From NCBI GenBank assembly GCA_900770805.1, contig CAAGLP010000205.1, positions 1 to 8,608 on the forward strand: 8,608 nucleotides of DNA. The letters run 5' to 3'. This document shows, in pieces, positions 8,374-8,608 of the stretch (position 1 is the stretch's first letter; each line of letters opens with the position of its first letter). Under the pieces are notes generated by a model, which saw only the letters and a program-made list of their open reading frames with translations, did not search any database and was not told the origin of the DNA. This DNA is from an uncultured Paraprevotella sp. Lineage in GTDB: Bacteria; Bacteroidota; Bacteroidia; Bacteroidales; Bacteroidaceae. The translations under genes were made by a program, and so were the position numbers.

Positions 8374-8422
8374 GGCAAAGTTTACTTTGACTATGCCGAA
8401 CGCAAACAACTTAAACGAAGTT
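8374..8422 (+). repeat. 49-base putative dispersed repeat between the direct repeats
   Basis: The stretch carries two small palindromes: CAAAGT-TT-ACTTTG at 8376-8389 and AACTT-AAACG-AAGTT at 8408-8422. It is open in one frame and reads as MPNANNLNEV-type peptide sequence. Part of it (TACTTTGACTATGCCGAACG region) resembles the reverse complement of sequence at 8545-8580, so it seems to be one member of a small repeat family. I associate similar stretches with Prevotella intergenic regions from memory only; a genome search would decide. Confidence 0.6.
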
Positions 8423-8447
8423 AAGGTTGTGATTAAGTAAGAGCAGA
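8423..8447 (+). repeat. 25-base direct repeat, copy 2
   Basis: It matches 24 of 25 bases of the copy at 8349-8373. It again encodes KVVIK and a stop (TAA at 8438-8440), but in a different frame from the glycosidase because the 74-base offset is not a multiple of three. Confidence 0.9.
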
Positions 8448-8473
8448 ATACACCTTATATATAATATAGACAT

Positions 8474-8511
8474 ATCCACACAAGCACCCGATGCTTGTGT
8501 GGATTGTTTTT
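8474..8511 (+). terminator. Intrinsic terminator of the glycosidase transcript
   Basis: A perfect 13-bp stem (ATCCACACAAGCA at 8474-8486 with TGCTTGTGTGGAT at 8492-8504) encloses a five-base CCCGA loop and is followed by TGTTTTT (8505-8511). There is no A-run on the left flank, so it should work in the + direction only. It is the first convincing terminator in the window and would end any transcript coming from the upstream genes. Confidence 0.92.
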
Positions 8512-8543
8512 AGGGTGGTTTTCCTTTAATCCCGCTTTGCGGT

Positions 8544-8608
8544 CTTGACTTTGCTCACGCTCGGCAGAGTAAATGAATTTTCTCTGCTCTCGCTTAATCG
8601 CAAAGTTA
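8544..8608 (-). repeat. Inverted, diverged copy of the repeat family (runs off the window)
   Basis: Read on the minus strand, 8601-8582 gives GCGATTAAGCGAGAGCAGAG, matching 18 of 20 bases of 8355-8374 at the end of the glycosidase gene. The bases after it (TTTACTCTGCCGAGCGTGAGCAAAGTC direction) loosely follow the 8383-8412 order TACTTTGACTATGCCGAACG. A short hairpin, CCGC-TTT-GCGG, lies at 8532-8542 just outside. No coding function is apparent in 8512-8608. Confidence 0.65.

Noticed and set aside
8367..8390. Stop-codon read-through extending the glycosidase
   Set aside because: In-frame reading past the TGA meets another TGA at 8388 after seven codons, so nothing meaningful is gained.
8355..8601. 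CRISPR array or insertion sequence ends
   Set aside because: There are only two direct copies and one inverted copy, with unequal spacing, no spacers of constant length and no transposase gene in the window.

Overview
The window looks like a chromosomal segment from a Bacteroidota bacterium, most likely Prevotella or a close relative. Three things point there. The genes lack recognisable Shine-Dalgarno sequences and have AT-rich leaders instead. The large secreted enzyme ends in a short C-terminal module (GIYIVNGKKVVIK) of the type IX secretion sorting-domain kind. The antiporter, YchF and Lgt proteins also read like Bacteroides/Prevotella versions. This is recognition by eye; no database search was run.

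All four protein genes lie on the + strand. (1) 1-2025 is the 3' part of a Kef/CPA2-type monovalent cation:proton antiporter with two C-terminal RCK_C (TrkA_C) domains; its N-terminus lies outside the window. (2) 2086-3183 is ychF, the universally conserved Obg-like ATPase. (3) 3190-4086 is lgt, prolipoprotein diacylglyceryl transferase, six bases after ychF. (4) 4107-8366 encodes a 1419-residue exported LacZ-like family 2 glycoside hydrolase. It has a signal peptide, two N-terminal ricin-like (beta-trefoil-like) domains, the complete LacZ core and a C-terminal sorting-type domain. The gaps of 60, 6 and 20 bases and the absence of any visible terminator before the end of gene 4 are compatible with read-through transcription of the block. 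The gene products share no single pathway.

The 242 bases after the glycosidase contain no convincing gene but are full of structure. A 25-base sequence covering the last codons and stop of the glycosidase recurs 74 bases downstream with one mismatch. The 49 bases between the copies look like a short dispersed repeat. A strong intrinsic terminator (13-bp perfect stem) follows at 8474-8511. Beyond it, at 8544-8608, lies a related repeat copy in inverted orientation. The end of this coding sequence is thus embedded in a small repeat family, which is the least ordinary part of the window. No RNA gene, CRISPR array, transposase or defence system is visible.
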